Below, piece after piece: positions 31,775 through 43,314 of a DNA stretch of 62,759 nt (its first letter is position 1; every line of letters starts with the position of its first letter). The stretch is taken from positions 739,924 through 802,682 of the forward strand of contig BJOX01000187.1 of assembly GCA_009731375.1 (NCBI GenBank), written 5' to 3'. The position numbers were made by a program, and so were the translations under genes. The notes under the pieces were generated by a model that saw only the letters and a list, made by a program, of their open reading frames with translations, did no database searches and was not told where the DNA came from. This DNA comes from Paulinella micropora (lineage: Eukaryota; Cercozoa; Imbricatea; Euglyphida).

Positions 31775-33385
31775 GAGTGTAGAGAACCCGTCCTGAAATT
31801 TGGCTCCACTTGTGTACTGAAAAAAGGACGGGTTCTCGTACACCCTGCACTTGACGTATCCTTTTTGTCTCGGACCTCGGTAAAGTTGTCCTGTTTGTTC
31901 TCTGCCCCTTTCCCTTTTCCGTCTTTCCCCTTTCCCCCTTTCTCCTCCTCTTCTTCATCGCCCTCATTGTCCTCCTCCTCTTCTTCCTCGTTATCGTCTT
32001 CCTCTTCCTGATCTTCATTCTCTTCCTTTCCTTTCCCTCCTGCTCCTCCTTTCCCTTTCCCTCCCCCTTCCCCTCCTTTCCCTTTCCCTCCTCCCCCTTT
32101 TTCTCCGTCTTCCTGTTCCTCATTGACATCTTCATCCTCTCCCTTTCCTTTCCCTCCTTTCCCTCCTGCTCCTCCTTTCCCTTTTCCTCCTTTCCCTTTC
32201 ACTTTCCCTCCTCCCCCTTCCTCTCCTCCGTCTTCCTCTTCCTCACCATCCTCTTCCTTTCCTTTCCCTCCTTTTCCTCCTTTCCCTTTCCTTTTTCTCC
32301 TTTCCCTTTCCCCTTCCCTTTCCCTTTCCCTCCTCCTTCTTCCTCATCTTCATCCTCTCCCTTTCCTTTCCCTCCTGCTCCTCCTTTCCCTTTTCCTCCT
32401 TTCCCTTTCCCTTTCCCTCCTCCCCCTTCCTCTTCTCCGTCTTCCTCTTCCTCACCATCCTCTCCCTTTCCTTTCCCTCCTTTTCCTCCTTTCCCTTTCC
32501 CTTTTCCTCCTTTCCCTTTCCCTTTCCCTCCTTTCCCTTTCCCTTTCCCTCCTCCCTCTTCCTCATCTTCATCCTCTCCCTTTCCTTGGCCTCCTGCTCC
32601 TTTCCCTTTTCCTCCTTTCCCTTTCCCTCCTCCCCCTTCCTCTTCTCCGTCTTCCTCTTCCTCACCATCCTCTCCCTTTCCTTTCCCTCCTTTTCCTCCT
32701 TTCCCTTTCCCTTTCCCTCCTTTCCCTTTCCCTTTGCCTCCTCCCTCTTCCTCATCTTCATCCTCTCCCTTTCCTTTCCCTCCTGCTCCTCCTTTCCCTT
32801 TTCCTCCTTTCCCTTTCCCTTTCCCTCCTCCCCTTTCCTCTCCTCCGTCTTCCTCTTCCTCACCATCCCCTCCCTTTCCTTGGCCTCCTGCTCCTTTCCC
32901 TTTTCCTCCTTTCCCTTTCCCTTTCCCTCCTCCCTCTTCCTCATCTTCATCCTCTCCCTTTCCTTTCCCTTCCTTTTCTCCCTTTTTCCCTCCTCCCCCT
33001 TTTCCCTTCACTCCTTTCACTCCTCCCCCTTTTCCTTCTGCCTTTTAAACTTTTTTTATGGTTTCTCTTCACTAGGGTCCAAGAAGTCAGTGGAATTCCT
33101 TTGTCTTTTTGAAGCAGTCTTGATATCGATCGTCCCTAATTTATCATCCCACTCCTTTGGATTAAACATGTCTAGTTTTCCCTGCTTGTCATACTCGTAT
33201 TTCATGCCCCCCACTGTTCTTGCAAGCTGACCCTTCGCCAGGTCGTACTTGCAAAAAACAGCAGGGGGAATGTCGACGCTTACAAACGGAACGGGGTCTG
33301 GCAGGTTGTTCACCAGGAGGAACAGCTCCCCCAGACGATTCTTGCAGACTCCTTGCAGTGTCTTCGTGGCAGTCTTCTTCACCAT
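28408..33385 (-). CDS. Gene B of element 1, multi-exon K/E/G-rich protein, unknown function
   Basis: A leftward gene shared with element 2. The first recognised exon starts at ATG 33383-33385 and contains GELFLLVNNL, VSVDIPPAVFCKYDL and FNPKEWDDKLG. The next part (about 33020-31780) is a long low-complexity region of GKGKGG and EDEDEEE repeats ending in TGSLHS, with frame changes near 33055 and 32200. A later exon at 30276-30130 contains KHTTENNKIRES and VETCEGETAYAPG. A 59-bp GT-AG intron (30071-30129) follows, then LVFHLKVGWRHAKT. Next come FYMLNAQHSKMLKAPS and VPYVNNPTDPPLLRKF (about 29900-29750). The last part (29220-28408) starts VNDLIQKALKKNE and is K/E-rich, then Gly/Trp-rich, ending ATLAMNQRR. 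I recognise no domain family. The exons aligned with element 2 support a real gene. The breaks mean it may be inactive here, and exact exon borders in the low-complexity parts are not resolvable by eye. Confidence 0.6.
30331..31440. repeat. Giant (GAA)n, (TTC)n and (TATC)n tracts with palindromes
   Basis: About 600 bp of near-pure GAA on the plus strand (30331-30925), (TATC)n, then (TTC)n (31021-31149) joined head-to-head to (AAG)n (31150-31219) at CTTAAG. After a second quasi-palindrome centred on TAATAATAGAATTATTA there is another TTC tract (31265-31410) and (TATC)n. It lies between exons of gene B. Long frames of E, K, S, F or L here are artefacts of the repeat. Confidence 0.95.
31782..31837. 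other. Perfect 13-bp stem with 30-base loop
   Basis: GAGAACCCGTCCT at 31782-31794 pairs exactly with AGGACGGGTTCTC at 31825-31837. It lies at the border between the (GAAA)n tract and the K/G-rich coding part of gene B, and on the minus strand it is within or just after the exon ending TGSLHS. Confidence 0.8.
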
Positions 33386-34369
33386 GAGTGTTCTTGATTG
33401 GAGGTTGAGAGCAACGATACAACTACACCTTCAAAAACGGGTCGGGTCGGTCACCGGAACCTTTTTTGAAAAATTTTTGGCACAGCCACAATTTAGCACC
33501 TGACGTTTTTGTGGGTCAAGCATGTTAACTTCCTCCCTGTGCACATTTTTTATTTGTTGTCTTTTCTTGCTGGAAACACATTTCCTGGTTTATTGAGAAC
33601 ATTACAAGACAAGGAAACTTAAAAGTTTTCCAAAAACGAACGGTTTCGAGACGTGAAAGTGGATGGAATTTTTGGATCGACCGACCATGTTTGTTTGAAT
33701 AAATCTCGAAACATAGACGGAGGAGGAAGGTTCTCCCGATGAGATTATGGACATGACCTTTTAATGCATAGTAAAGCCAATTACCCAATTATCGGCAGTA
33801 CTGAACATTATCTCTATTGTGTATGTGTTTGTCTGTGTGTGGGTGTTGCAAAAACCTTTCGTTGCAAATTTTGATCCTTTGTTGTGTTCGCTGTACGTAT
33901 TCTTTTTTCTTAGACCTGCATTTCCTGATATTTCATGAACATGGAAAGACAGGGAAACTAAACAGCTTCTACAAAGAAAATCGTTTAGAGATGTGAAAGA
34001 GGATGTAAGTTTCTGATCAAGCAACTTGATTTTTTATTCCAAATTTTATGTGTTTCTTGCAGTTGTCGTTATTGCTCTCTTTTGTTGAAATTGTATTTCC
34101 TTATATTTCATGAACATTTAAAGAAAAATAAACTTAAATCTTTGAAAAAGAATGTTGTTCTGAGACATTGAAGTGGATGCAAATTTTGGATTTTCTTTTT
34201 CTTTTTCTTCTTCTTCTTCTTCTTCTTCTTCTTCTTCTTCTTCTTCTTCTTTTTCCTTCTTTTTGTTCTTGTGTTGTTGTTGTTGTTGTTGTTGTTCTTC
34301 TTCTTCTTCTTCTTCTTCTTCTTCTTCTTCTGTTGTTGTTATTGTTGTTGTTCTTGTTCTTCTTCTTCT

Positions 34370-34400
<31 letters not shown>

Positions 34401-34974
34401 TCTTTCTTTCTTTCTTTCTTCTTCTTCTTCTTCTTCTTCTTCCTTCTTCTTCCTTCTTCTTCTTCTTCATCTTCTTCTTCTTCTTCTTCTTCTTCTTCTG
34501 TTGTTATTGATGTTGTTGTGTTTCTTCTTCTTCTTCTTTGTTCTTCTTCTTCTTTGTTCTTCTTCTTCTTTGTTCTTCTTCCTTGTTCTTCTTCTTCTTC
34601 TTCTTCTTCTTCTTCTTCTTGTTCTTGTGTTGTTGTTGTTGTTGTTGTTGTTCTTCTTCTTCTTCTTCTCCTTGGTGTTGTCTCTTCTTCTTCTTCTTCT
34701 TCTTCTTCGTCTTCTTCTGTTTCATCTTCTTCTGTTGTTATTGATGTTGTTGTGTTTCTTCTTCTGCTTCTTTCTTCTTCTTCTTTCTTCTTCTTCTTTC
34801 TTCTTCTTCTTTGTTCTTCTTCTTCTTCTTCTTCTTCTTCTTCTTCTTCTTCTTCTTTCTTCTTCTTCTTCTTCTTCTTCTTCTTGTTCTTCTTCTTCTT
34901 CTTCTTCTTCTTCTTCTTCTTCTTCTTTTTCTTTTTCTTTTTCTTCTTATATATGTTGTTGTTGTTCTTGTTCT

Positions 34975-35005
<31 letters not shown>

Positions 35006-35036
35006 TCTTCTTCTTTTTCTTTTTTATTCTTTTTTC

Positions 35037-35086
<50 letters not shown>

Positions 35087-35267
35087 CATCATCATCATTT
35101 TCATTTTTGTTCTTATTATAATTTTCTTTATTTATATATATATATTTTCTGCTCATAGTACATGTGTGTTTATATTTTAGTAGCGTCCTCCTGGTACAGG
35201 CAGCGGCGCCTAACACTTTCAGTATGGAGCATGTCATCGCACCTGACAGGTTGAGAGTGAAGTCAGG
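33386..35267. promoter_or_regulatory. Divergent intergenic region of element 1
   Basis: Lies between leftward gene B and the rightward gene. It has about 800 bp of unique sequence, including two related segments with CATTTCCTGRTWTATTGARAA-type sequence and AAGGAAAC-like runs near 33580 and 33925 and a third near 34095. A pyrimidine tract of TTC, GTT and ATT follows (34195-35085). No core promoter motif was identified. The position between divergent starts is the only reason for a regulatory label. Confidence 0.35.
34195..35085 (+). repeat. Pyrimidine-rich (TTC)n with (GTT)n patches and (ATT)n
   Basis: About 890 bp of TTC repeats, with repeated blocks of TGTTGTTATTGATGTTGTTG near 34500 and 34735, ending in (ATT)n (about 35036-35080). 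Element 2 has a comparable tract between its two genes, on the same strand. Confidence 0.95.
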
Positions 35268-36563
35268 ATGGTTGAAGTACGTGATGTTCACGTAAGGATT
35301 GCCAAGCTGTGGCAGCTCACGCAAGCATATAACATATGGAAAAGCGTCGATAAATTTCCAGTTGAAAGGAGAAGTGATATCAAAACAGAATATGTATATC
35401 GGTTTGTGATGTTGCGAGCAGAGCTATTCCCACGTCCCGATTATGGCACTGCACCGAACTTCCTTGATCGCAGCTCGCGCAACCATCGCAGCTCGCGCAA
35501 CAAAAAAAACCTCAAAATGAGGCAGAAAAGGAACGCGAACAGAAAGCGACGGAAAAGGATGGCGCGTAAAAAACGTCTGGAAAGGATCGCGCGCTTTCGT
35601 ATTCACAGCTTTATCGTGAAGAAACAATGTCCAGGAATCCAAAGCAAGATTGTGTCGCATCAGTCGCACGTTGAGCAAAGACTTGTGTTGCAAGATTTGG
35701 GACCGACATCGATGACTGTCTCTAATGATATCACACATATCACGAGTCTGTTACACGGTTTGCAAAGACCACGTTGGCAAGTCCAACTTCTTGTTCTCGT
35801 CCTCAGGTTCTGGTTCATGTCAAGGAAAGACAGAAACAAGCTTATGCACATTCTGATCGGCAATTCTGCCACACTGGCGCCAGTGGTGATCGACTGGATA
35901 GATTTGCCAGGAAAAGTTGTAGCATGTGGTTTGTTTACTACTACTGATCTTCCTAAAAGTTTTGAATTGGGCTTGCTCGATCCAGGAAGCGTGCAACTTT
36001 CGGAGCTTGGCGATACGACCAGAGAACAAGCCGCAAGTATGCATTTTTGAATGAGAACTCATCGTGGATTGGTTGTTGGTCTCCAGTCCATTCTGTCTCT
36101 CGGTTCGAACTACTACAACGCGATGCACATACTGAACAGTGGGCTGCAAATGTATCAGACATCAGCAAACGCAAAGATATTGAAAGGAACAAATGTTGTT
36201 GCTCTGTCGAAACCGATCCTTGCGCGCAAACAGATCCTCCTTCAATATCTGGACAAATCATCTCTGCAAACTGTTCAAAATGCTTCGACAGCTGAGCTTA
36301 GTGCTGCAAAAGCACATCCACATTTCGTGAGGCAAGCCTGTGCTCAAAGAAAGCAAATCCCTGTTTTTGAGATGCGGTGGCAAAAGGCTCAGCAGGAACA
36401 TAATTTTTTTTTCATAGTTCCACCTTCAGAAGAGCCGCCTCCACCTCCACCGAGATCGTCAACTGTTGCTCTGGATCTTCTAAATTCTTGGGATACTCCA
36501 GAAACAGGTTTTCAATTTGAAGTTGCAATTTCACCTATGATTACATATATAATATTTGTATAG
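35268..36563 (+). other. Upstream open frames of element 1, uncertain exons
   Basis: Two consecutive frames, 35268-36050 and 36051-36563, precede the transposase. The first has a very basic segment (KRKRMARKKRLERIARF is close to its centre). The second includes FVRQACAQRKQIPVFEMRW and VPPSEEPPPPPPRSS, and ends in the first of the SW motifs described below. Neither starts with a convincing ATG context and they are in different frames. I recognise no family, and element 2 shows no clear counterpart. They may be 5' exons of the transposase or a separate captured gene. Confidence 0.35.
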
Positions 36564-37190
36564 CTACACCCACAAGACGTTCGTCGTCTACGCAAGCTTC
36601 ACAAAACGCGCTGTCTATTCTAGATTCTTGGACAGAAGAGGTTTTAAATCATATATATAAGTGATAATTGATTGAAATATTAATGTGCGTTTGCATTCAT
36701 ATTAGGANNNNNNNNNNCATGTTAGGAAGCAGACGACAAAAACGACTATGGTTTATATTTTTTTCTAATATGAACAATCAGTTACTTCTAAATATTATCT
36801 TATTTGCATGGGTTGTAGGGATCCGATATTCAGCGCGCTGTGGATTTGCTTGAATCTTGGGACGTCATTGATGATGTAATTCTCATCTAATTTGATTAAT
36901 CCATATTGTCATGTTCTTGCTTTCATATAGCAGATGGAGGAGCATTTTGAATCTGTTTCAGGAGCTGCTACAGATTTTCAGAACCAGGCATGACATTTTT
37001 TATTTATTTGCAAAACAATCACTAACTTTATGTTGACTTGTAGGCATCTGATACTGAGAGTGCTGTTTTTTCTGATGGATGTGAAAATCCGGAGCTGCCA
37101 AGCCACACAGTAACTGATTCAGAAGTAAATATAATAATTATTGAGTGTGAATACTGACTCGTAGGGCTGCGACGACCTTGGTTTGTTTCG
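36457..37190 (+). other. Series of short exons upstream of the transposase
   Basis: Short open blocks with AG before and usually GT after: 36457-36499 (STVALDLLNSWDTPET), 36564-36640 (NALSILDSWTEEV), 36819-36875 (GSDIQRAVDLLESWD), 36934-36987 (EEHFESVSGAATDFQNQ), 37044-37124 (ASDTESAVFSDGCENPE) and one from about 37166. Several share an LL-SWD motif or a [GA]SD-AV start, suggesting exon duplication. A 10-N gap (36708-36717) lies inside. The donor after 36987 reads GCATG, so that border is doubtful. Confidence 0.45.
36708..36717. other. Assembly gap (10 N)
   Basis: Ten N within the short-exon region. Confidence 1.
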
Positions 37191-37395
37191 AACTCAGCAC
37201 ACACCTAGGCCTGCAACTAAGGTGTTACATATATAGATACATAGATAGATATAGCTGCTTGTACACAGTTCTGTTTTGCCATAGGACTTTTGCACCAACG
37301 ATTTTTCTTGGTCATGCAAGTACATCACAGGCCAGCTAAGCAAATGTGTAGAGAATGCAAATCCATGCGATGATGAGGAAACATTCAATCTTGAC

Positions 37396-40300
37396 ATGAG
37401 GATCAAAAGCTCAAGCCAACCATTGTATTTAGCTATGAATCTTACTATTCCAACATCGGCAAGGGCTCGCCGGACCAACAGACCATACAACATGATCAAT
37501 CGAAAGCCAGGGAGTCCCAAGCTGCAGAGACCGGCTGCGTTTAAGCACTGGCTCGGAATGACGTACGCTCGTCTTGAAATAGAAAAGAAGGCGCTTTGCT
37601 GCAAGAAATGAATGTGCAACTTGTGGGTTGACACGCGCGACGTCATTACTGAACGTATTGCTTCCTGTTCACTTTCTCTAGCCGAGCCAGGGCATTCGCT
37701 TCAAACCCAGCTGGAGGTCATGATCTCAAACAAGTATATGTGGCATTATTTGTACAAAGGAGAAAAGGTATGCAAAAGGATGTGGATGCGAATACACGGA
37801 GTTGGAATGCCTATGCTACGGACAGCGAAACGTCTCGTTCGAAACGGCAAAAAGATTGCTATTAAGGGCGGTCGTGCGAAGCCGTTTACTGAGGATCTTA
37901 TTGGAATCTTGCTTTGCGAGAAGTGGCAGTTGCCCATGGGCCTTGACAGTACCTCAGGCGGTATTTGGAAGCTTCAAGACTTGAAAAAAAAAGCGAAGTC
38001 TACGAGTACGTGGTAGACCACTGGAAACAAAAAGCTTTGGAGATGATGGACTCTATGACGTGCGACCTAGATCCTGCGCATCCACCAAAGGTTGATCTAG
38101 TCAACAAGGTCTGGAGGAACGATTTCAAAAACGTCAAGCCGATTCGAGGTACTAATGATATTATGTGTCGATCAATATTACTCCTGATAATTGTTTCGCA
38201 GACAACGATTGGGCGAAGGACGATATTTGTACGTTGCTAGCAGCAGAGTGCATAGAGCTCAAGCGTAAAAAAGAGACTGGCCTCGACAACAAAGAAGGAC
38301 ATATTGACTATAAACGGAGAAGCGACATGCCCCACAAAATACATCGGACTAATCGGATTGAGAGCATGAAAAGAAAAACTAGTGCTCCTGGAGATCCGAC
38401 ATGCACAACTATTTCCACTGATATGACACCACCGATTCAGTATCCATCTTGTCGACGAGCTGCCGACGAATTCAGGGGCAAATATGTCATACGGATGTGT
38501 CTTGGAGTAACTTCATGCTACACCTCCGGTCAGACTTTCATTTTTTGCTACAGCCAGGCGGTGGCACATGGCATGAACAGTAACGTAACAATGCTGTATC
38601 ATTTGCTCCGATGGGAACTATGGTCACCACAAACCATGGCAGCTTGGCTGCTCAACTTGGAGTGTGATGGAGCCGGTGATAACACAGGCGTTACGACATT
38701 GGCTTTCTTAAACTACGCTATTGTCAGGGGTTGGAGGTGGCAGATCAGATTGAACCGACTTGTTCCACATCATGGTTATTCCAGTGACGACCAGAAGTTT
38801 CGAACTATCAAGATGGGCATGCGATCGACTTTTCTCACAACTAGTCTTGCTGGAGCTCTGTTCAAGGTTCTCAAGTCGTTTAAAAAGAACAGAAATTCAT
38901 TTGTTTTACTAATCATCAAGACGAATTACGACCGGACGAGATTTTTTGGTCCCTGTGTGAACGCCAACATCACATATTATAATCGTCCATTGCAATGGCG
39001 GTTTACCGCAAGCTCGCAAGTTGGCTGCCTACCTACCGGCGAGTACAGAACGTGGGGTGACGCGCAAGAGCACTGGCATGGAGTGGGAGACAGACCGACT
39101 AAGGATGGCGCAGAGCCGATTAAGTTTCTCACTGGGCTTCCAGGTACAAACTTCTTTTTCATCTTGAATTGCTGTGTTTCCGTAAATTCAAGTTAACTTG
39201 CTAATATTATTTTGTGTTTGTCTCCAAAGACACTGAGGTTCCTGCCGAGCTACCGCCTATCGACTTTGCGACACCCAAGCTCAAGAAAGACGTTAGAAAG
39301 CTAGCTAAAAGGTATTGCTCCCAGTCAGAAATAGATCAAATTGAGGATATGATATCTAATCCTGGCTCGCTTTCATGCGTGGAATATGACGGTAAGGAGG
39401 GTGACGGCGGTTTGCCTGGCCGCCCGGGGCACATTTCATGCATAGACCGCGCTGGCAAAGAGTGGAAGGTTCAAGTTAGAATTTTGGATAAGTTGCATGC
39501 CCAGCCATGGGCAAAGCCACCTGATAGGGAAGCGAAAATACGGAACCTAACTTTTATTTCGGAAGAGGAACGACTGCAGCTTCCCCGCATTATTTTTGAT
39601 AATGATCAGCCGATACCGCATCTGCCATGGAGAGGTGCTCGGAAGCTGACTCAGCAGGAACGCCTTCATCAGGACCTTGCTTTCCAGCCTGCTGAACAGG
39701 CATGGAAGAAAGTTGAAACTATTTTACTGGCTGTCCACTGAGGCCAGAAGCAGCTGGAAGACCTGAAAATCGCCAAAAAAAACTTTATTGCATGGATGAG
39801 GGAACACGACCTTCCTCACTGGTATTTTGATTATGAAGGTAAGAAGAAAGAACTCAAAAAACCAGATGTGATTAAGGCAGTTTGGGATCACTTCCAGGTG
39901 TGCAATTGCAACCTCGAAGATGATAGCAATAGTCAAGAGGAAAGTGGCAATCAAGGCCAGGGACGTAGTCATGGTCGAGGAAGACGCGGTCGCGGAGCAC
40001 GCGGTGGGGGTCGGGGTCGCGGTCAGGTTCGTCGTAATGGAGCACGCGGTCAGGCTCGTGGTAGTGGAGCACGCGGTCGGGCTCGCGGTCGTCAACCGCG
40101 CGGTCGTGGTCAGAGACGCGGAGTTCGAGCGCGCGGAAGTAGTCAGGTTGCACGTGAGAGGTATGGCAGTGACCGCGCGCTCCATTACCAGAGACAGAAT
40201 GCGAAAAAAAGGAGAAGAACTAGCAGTGAAGAAGAAGAAGAAGAAGAAGAAGAAGAAGAAGAAGAAGAAGAAGAAGAAGAAGAAGAAGAAGAAGAAGAAG

Positions 40301-40680
40301 AAGAAGAAGAAGAAGAAGAAGAAGAAGAAGAAGAAGAGGAGGAGGAGGAGGAGGAAGAAGAAGAAGAAGAAGAAGAAGAAGAAGAAGAAGAAGAAGAAGA
40401 AGAAGAAGAAGAACAGCAACAACAAGAGTGTGGAGAACAGAAGGAGCAAGAACAAGCAGCTGTAGCAGAGCAAGAAGAAGAAGAAGAAGATGATGATGAT
40501 GATGGAGACATAGAAGAAAGCAGCAACAGAAAAAAGCGTCGTGTGATGAAAGATTCAGACACAAGTTCAGAATCAGACTTTTCAATTGACTCTGCAGAAG
40601 TCAGAGCTTGTGTTAGAAGAAACTATGGTAGACAGTTTAGGCAGCTAAAAGAACTAGAACGCCGTGCAGCACGTCTTTGA
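37396..40680 (+). pseudogene. Transposase-like gene of element 1 (DUF7869-type, DDE-like)
   Basis: Aligns along its length with the gene at 53904-57282. Candidate catalytic sites: STDMTPPIQYPSC (about 38417), LNLECDGAGDNTGVTTLAFL (about 38648) and PHHGYSSDDQKF (about 38764). These match the spaced D, D...N and H-x-H/D-D-Q pattern of the DUF7869 group, thought to be a DDE-fold transposase. A 53-bp intron (38149-38201) and an 86-bp intron (39144-39229) sit exactly where element 2 has introns. Downstream are KLKKDVRKLAKRYC, GLPGRPGHISCIDRAGKEW and VWDHFQVCNCNLED, an RG-rich domain (about 39955-40160), a run of some 65 Glu (40231-40411) and an end rich in K/R. Lesions: in-frame TGA at 37609-37611 (Trp in the other copy), a frameshift at the A9 run about 37982-37990, and an in-frame TGA at 39739-39741. 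It is therefore probably inactive, unless the stops are read through. The family call is from motif shape and needs a profile search. Confidence 0.75.
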
Positions 40681-40751
40681 AAATCAAAGGTTTTATCTCT
40701 CACTTCACCCCCTCATTACCTTCACCCCCGGGAGTGGGGGGGAGGGGGGGG

Positions 40752-41050
40752 GGGGCTGTCGGTGGTCGGGCCCTGGGTGTGCATTGACAATCCTGCTGCT
40801 AGTGTTCATTCAACATGTTTTCATTTTGCTTTTCCCTTTTGTGATGCAATTGACTGCAGCGGCTTGCCGCAAATACGCGTGATCGTCCCGCCAGCCTGTC
40901 GCCATGTCCAAGCCCCGCCCACCCGGTTGGTCGGGTGTCAAGCTGTCGCGCCGCGCCGCTAAGTCAACGAACTAAAGTCAAAAATAAATAGAATTCATTA
41001 TTTATCTTGCTTTACTCTTACAACTAAATACAAAACCACATTTTCAGCTG
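40752..41050. repeat. Inverted module, right copy (299 bp)
   Basis: Reverse complement of 28033-28331, starting next to a G run as the left copy does. It is followed by a 10-N gap (41051-41060). Confidence 0.9.
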
Positions 41051-41060
41051 NNNNNNNNNN
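41051..41060. other. Assembly gap (10 N)
   Basis: Ten N between the inverted module and the 107-bp direct repeat. Confidence 1.
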
Positions 41061-41167
41061 AGAAATCGGACGGATTTCAGGTTATGTTACTTAATAAACA
41101 CTAAGTCAAGTATAGACACTCAAAATGAATGGAAAACTAGTTTTTAATACATAAAAACATTAGTATT
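41061..41167 (+). repeat. 107-bp direct repeat, right copy
   Basis: Identical to 27818-27924 and in the same orientation, unlike its neighbours, which are inverted. This shows that the two ends of element 1 are not simple mirror images. Confidence 0.95.
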
Positions 41168-41214
41168 CATGAAATCCTGATGATTTCTGTTGATTTCCAT
41201 ACCTTGCAAAAATT

Positions 41215-43314
41215 TGGGCTCGGAGCTGGAGCTATGCTTCAAGCTGTGCAAACCGCAATAGGGGGGAGGTAAAGTCTTGGCAGGGAATCGGCGTGGGGGT
41301 GTTCTTCGGCTACCGTGATGATGGCGGCAAAAGTCCAGCAGTGCTAGGCTGGGGAACATTTTCGCTTTGAGACACTGTGATCAGACTCTTAGTTGCTCGG
41401 TTCGAGCATTCGTCAGACTCTTTAGTTCCTTGGGGTTGAGAACCCAGTGGCGTCGACAAAAGAATTTTGAAATGTTGTTTGGCATTTCACCGAAGCAGGT
41501 GACATGCAAAGTGGTGGTGAGAGAGTGACAGGAGGGACCCAGCCAAAAGTGGGCGCAGTCGCCAAAAGGTGGGCTCAGTCCTCAGAAGTCCTGCACAACA
41601 AAGAACCGGTAGGTTACTCATCACAAATGTGGGCGACAAGGAAGAAACTTTGAGTGGTCCTTGTCGTTATGTGTGGCATGTTGGCTACACTAGCAAGAGG
41701 TGTGGCAGCCCCCCATCAAGGGCGACACCTGAGAACATGTAAAATGTTTAAGGACAATAAGGGAGTGCATGCAAGCACAAATGACTTGTTCGTTTGCCAT
41801 GTTGGGCAAAAAGTTGTTGACAAATTTACCGGTGGTTCCGGACATTTTTTCCAAAAGTTGGCTGGGCAGCAGGTGGTGCTGTCTGCTGGTTTCGGCTCTT
41901 TCGTGGACAGTAGTTGATGCTGAGGACAGGTGAGCTGTGGGACAGTTTAGGGACCTTATGGGCCTCGTTTTCTACGGTTTTGGCGCAGTGGTTTGGACAT
42001 TTAAAGGACTTAGTTGGTCATGGTTGGACTTTGGGAAGTGAAGGAGGAAAATGTTGTTGTTCATGGTCATTGGGTTGAGTTTTAGACGGTGACGTTCAGT
42101 ATTATTATTTGCAAAGGTGTTGGCCAGGTGGTATGTATGTTTTAGTGAGCAGCCTTCGGTTTTGGGCGACGGTTGCACGTTGAGTTTTCCTTGTTGCATT
42201 CGGACAGTGGCATGGGACGTTAAGCTATGAAGACTGGTTATTAAGCAGGGGGGAGTGTGGAAGATTTGTTCCTTTTCTTTTGTTTGTGCTTCGACGTGGC
42301 TCTTGTGTAGTCTGGGAAGCAGGAGGGCGGCTAGTCGTCGTTTGTTGTAGCAGTGGGGACGTAGGGGGAGACCGTCATAAGACATGGAAATTGTTTTTGT
42401 TTTTTTTGTTCCTTTTGGGACGGGACAGTTGTTGCTCTTTCTCTCCTCTCTCCTCTCTCTCTCTCTCTCTCTCTGACATGCTAGCGTAGGGCAAGGACCC
42501 TTGGACCCTTTTTGTATTACTCAGTTCATTTTTTCTTCTCTCTTACATTATGGGATAAGAAGGTAGGGGGACATATACGTTTGTGTGAGATCATACTTAT
42601 ATGTCTGGTTTGGTTTCAACTTGGCTAACTGCGATTGTCGATTGCATTTATGTCGTAGTTGTTGATGTGAACATGGTGTGTGTTATTTTTATGTTTGGTG
42701 GAGGAGACATACTCAATGTGTGAAGAAGTTTGTTTGTTGTGCTTATGTGTTGCTATATTGCCGAACTCCACTGGAGACGTAGGATAGCTCACTTGCTCAT
42801 TGCGTTATATTTTCTAATAGTTTGTTCGTTGTGCTTGTCAGCATCTCGTCCATTTACTTGGTTGTGTTCGCGACACTGTTGAGCATACATTAATGTATTT
42901 GACGTTGACATATACATATATGTATCTTCATATTGCGTGTTAGTCATTTTCCGTGCGAATTGTATGGATTGCTCATGTATGCTGCGATATTAACAGTGAT
43001 GTTGATGTGCTTATTGCTTAACGTTGTGTTTAAGGTGTTGCTGTTTGAATTGTGACCATATTTTATTAATTAACTTGTTTGACTGTTGTCTGGCTTTATG
43101 ATATTACTATGTTGGCGGGGGGTGCTCATATCGGCCGCTATTCCTAAATAGGGGGGCTATGGACAAATTTGTTAATATAGTATTTAGTCATATCGGCCTA
43201 TACATGTTGTACATAGGTATTAATAGTTCTGGTTCTGGTGGCAGTCAGTTCCTTCATAGGAATGATCATTGCTTTACCTTTTATACTCAGCCGTATTTCC
43301 TTTATTTAAGTTTA
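41215..43314 (+). repeat. 2.26-kb tandem unit, copy E (5' truncated)
   Basis: Starts at TGGGCTCGGAGCTGGAGC, about 150 bp into the unit, directly after element 1. It carries CCTTGGGGTTG like copy C and GGGATAAGAAGGTAGGGGG like copy F. Confidence 0.95.

Larger units (their letters stand above)
27429..41214. mobile_element. Large DNA transposon, element 1 (about 13.8 kb)
   Basis: A segment inserted in the 2.26-kb array. The left end reads TAACAACCAATTCGGACAA, matching the end of element 2 (AACTAATCATTCGGACAA). An inverted block of 299 bp lies inside each end (28033-28331 and 40752-41050). A 45-bp outer block is also inverted (27493-27537 and about 41168-41214), but the outermost 60 bp or so of the right end are missing. 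The array resumes about 540 bp earlier in the unit than where it stopped, so the right junction carries a deletion into the next unit or an assembly fault. It encodes a leftward gene B and a rightward transposase-like gene. No target duplication can be read because the right terminus is lost. Confidence 0.8.
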
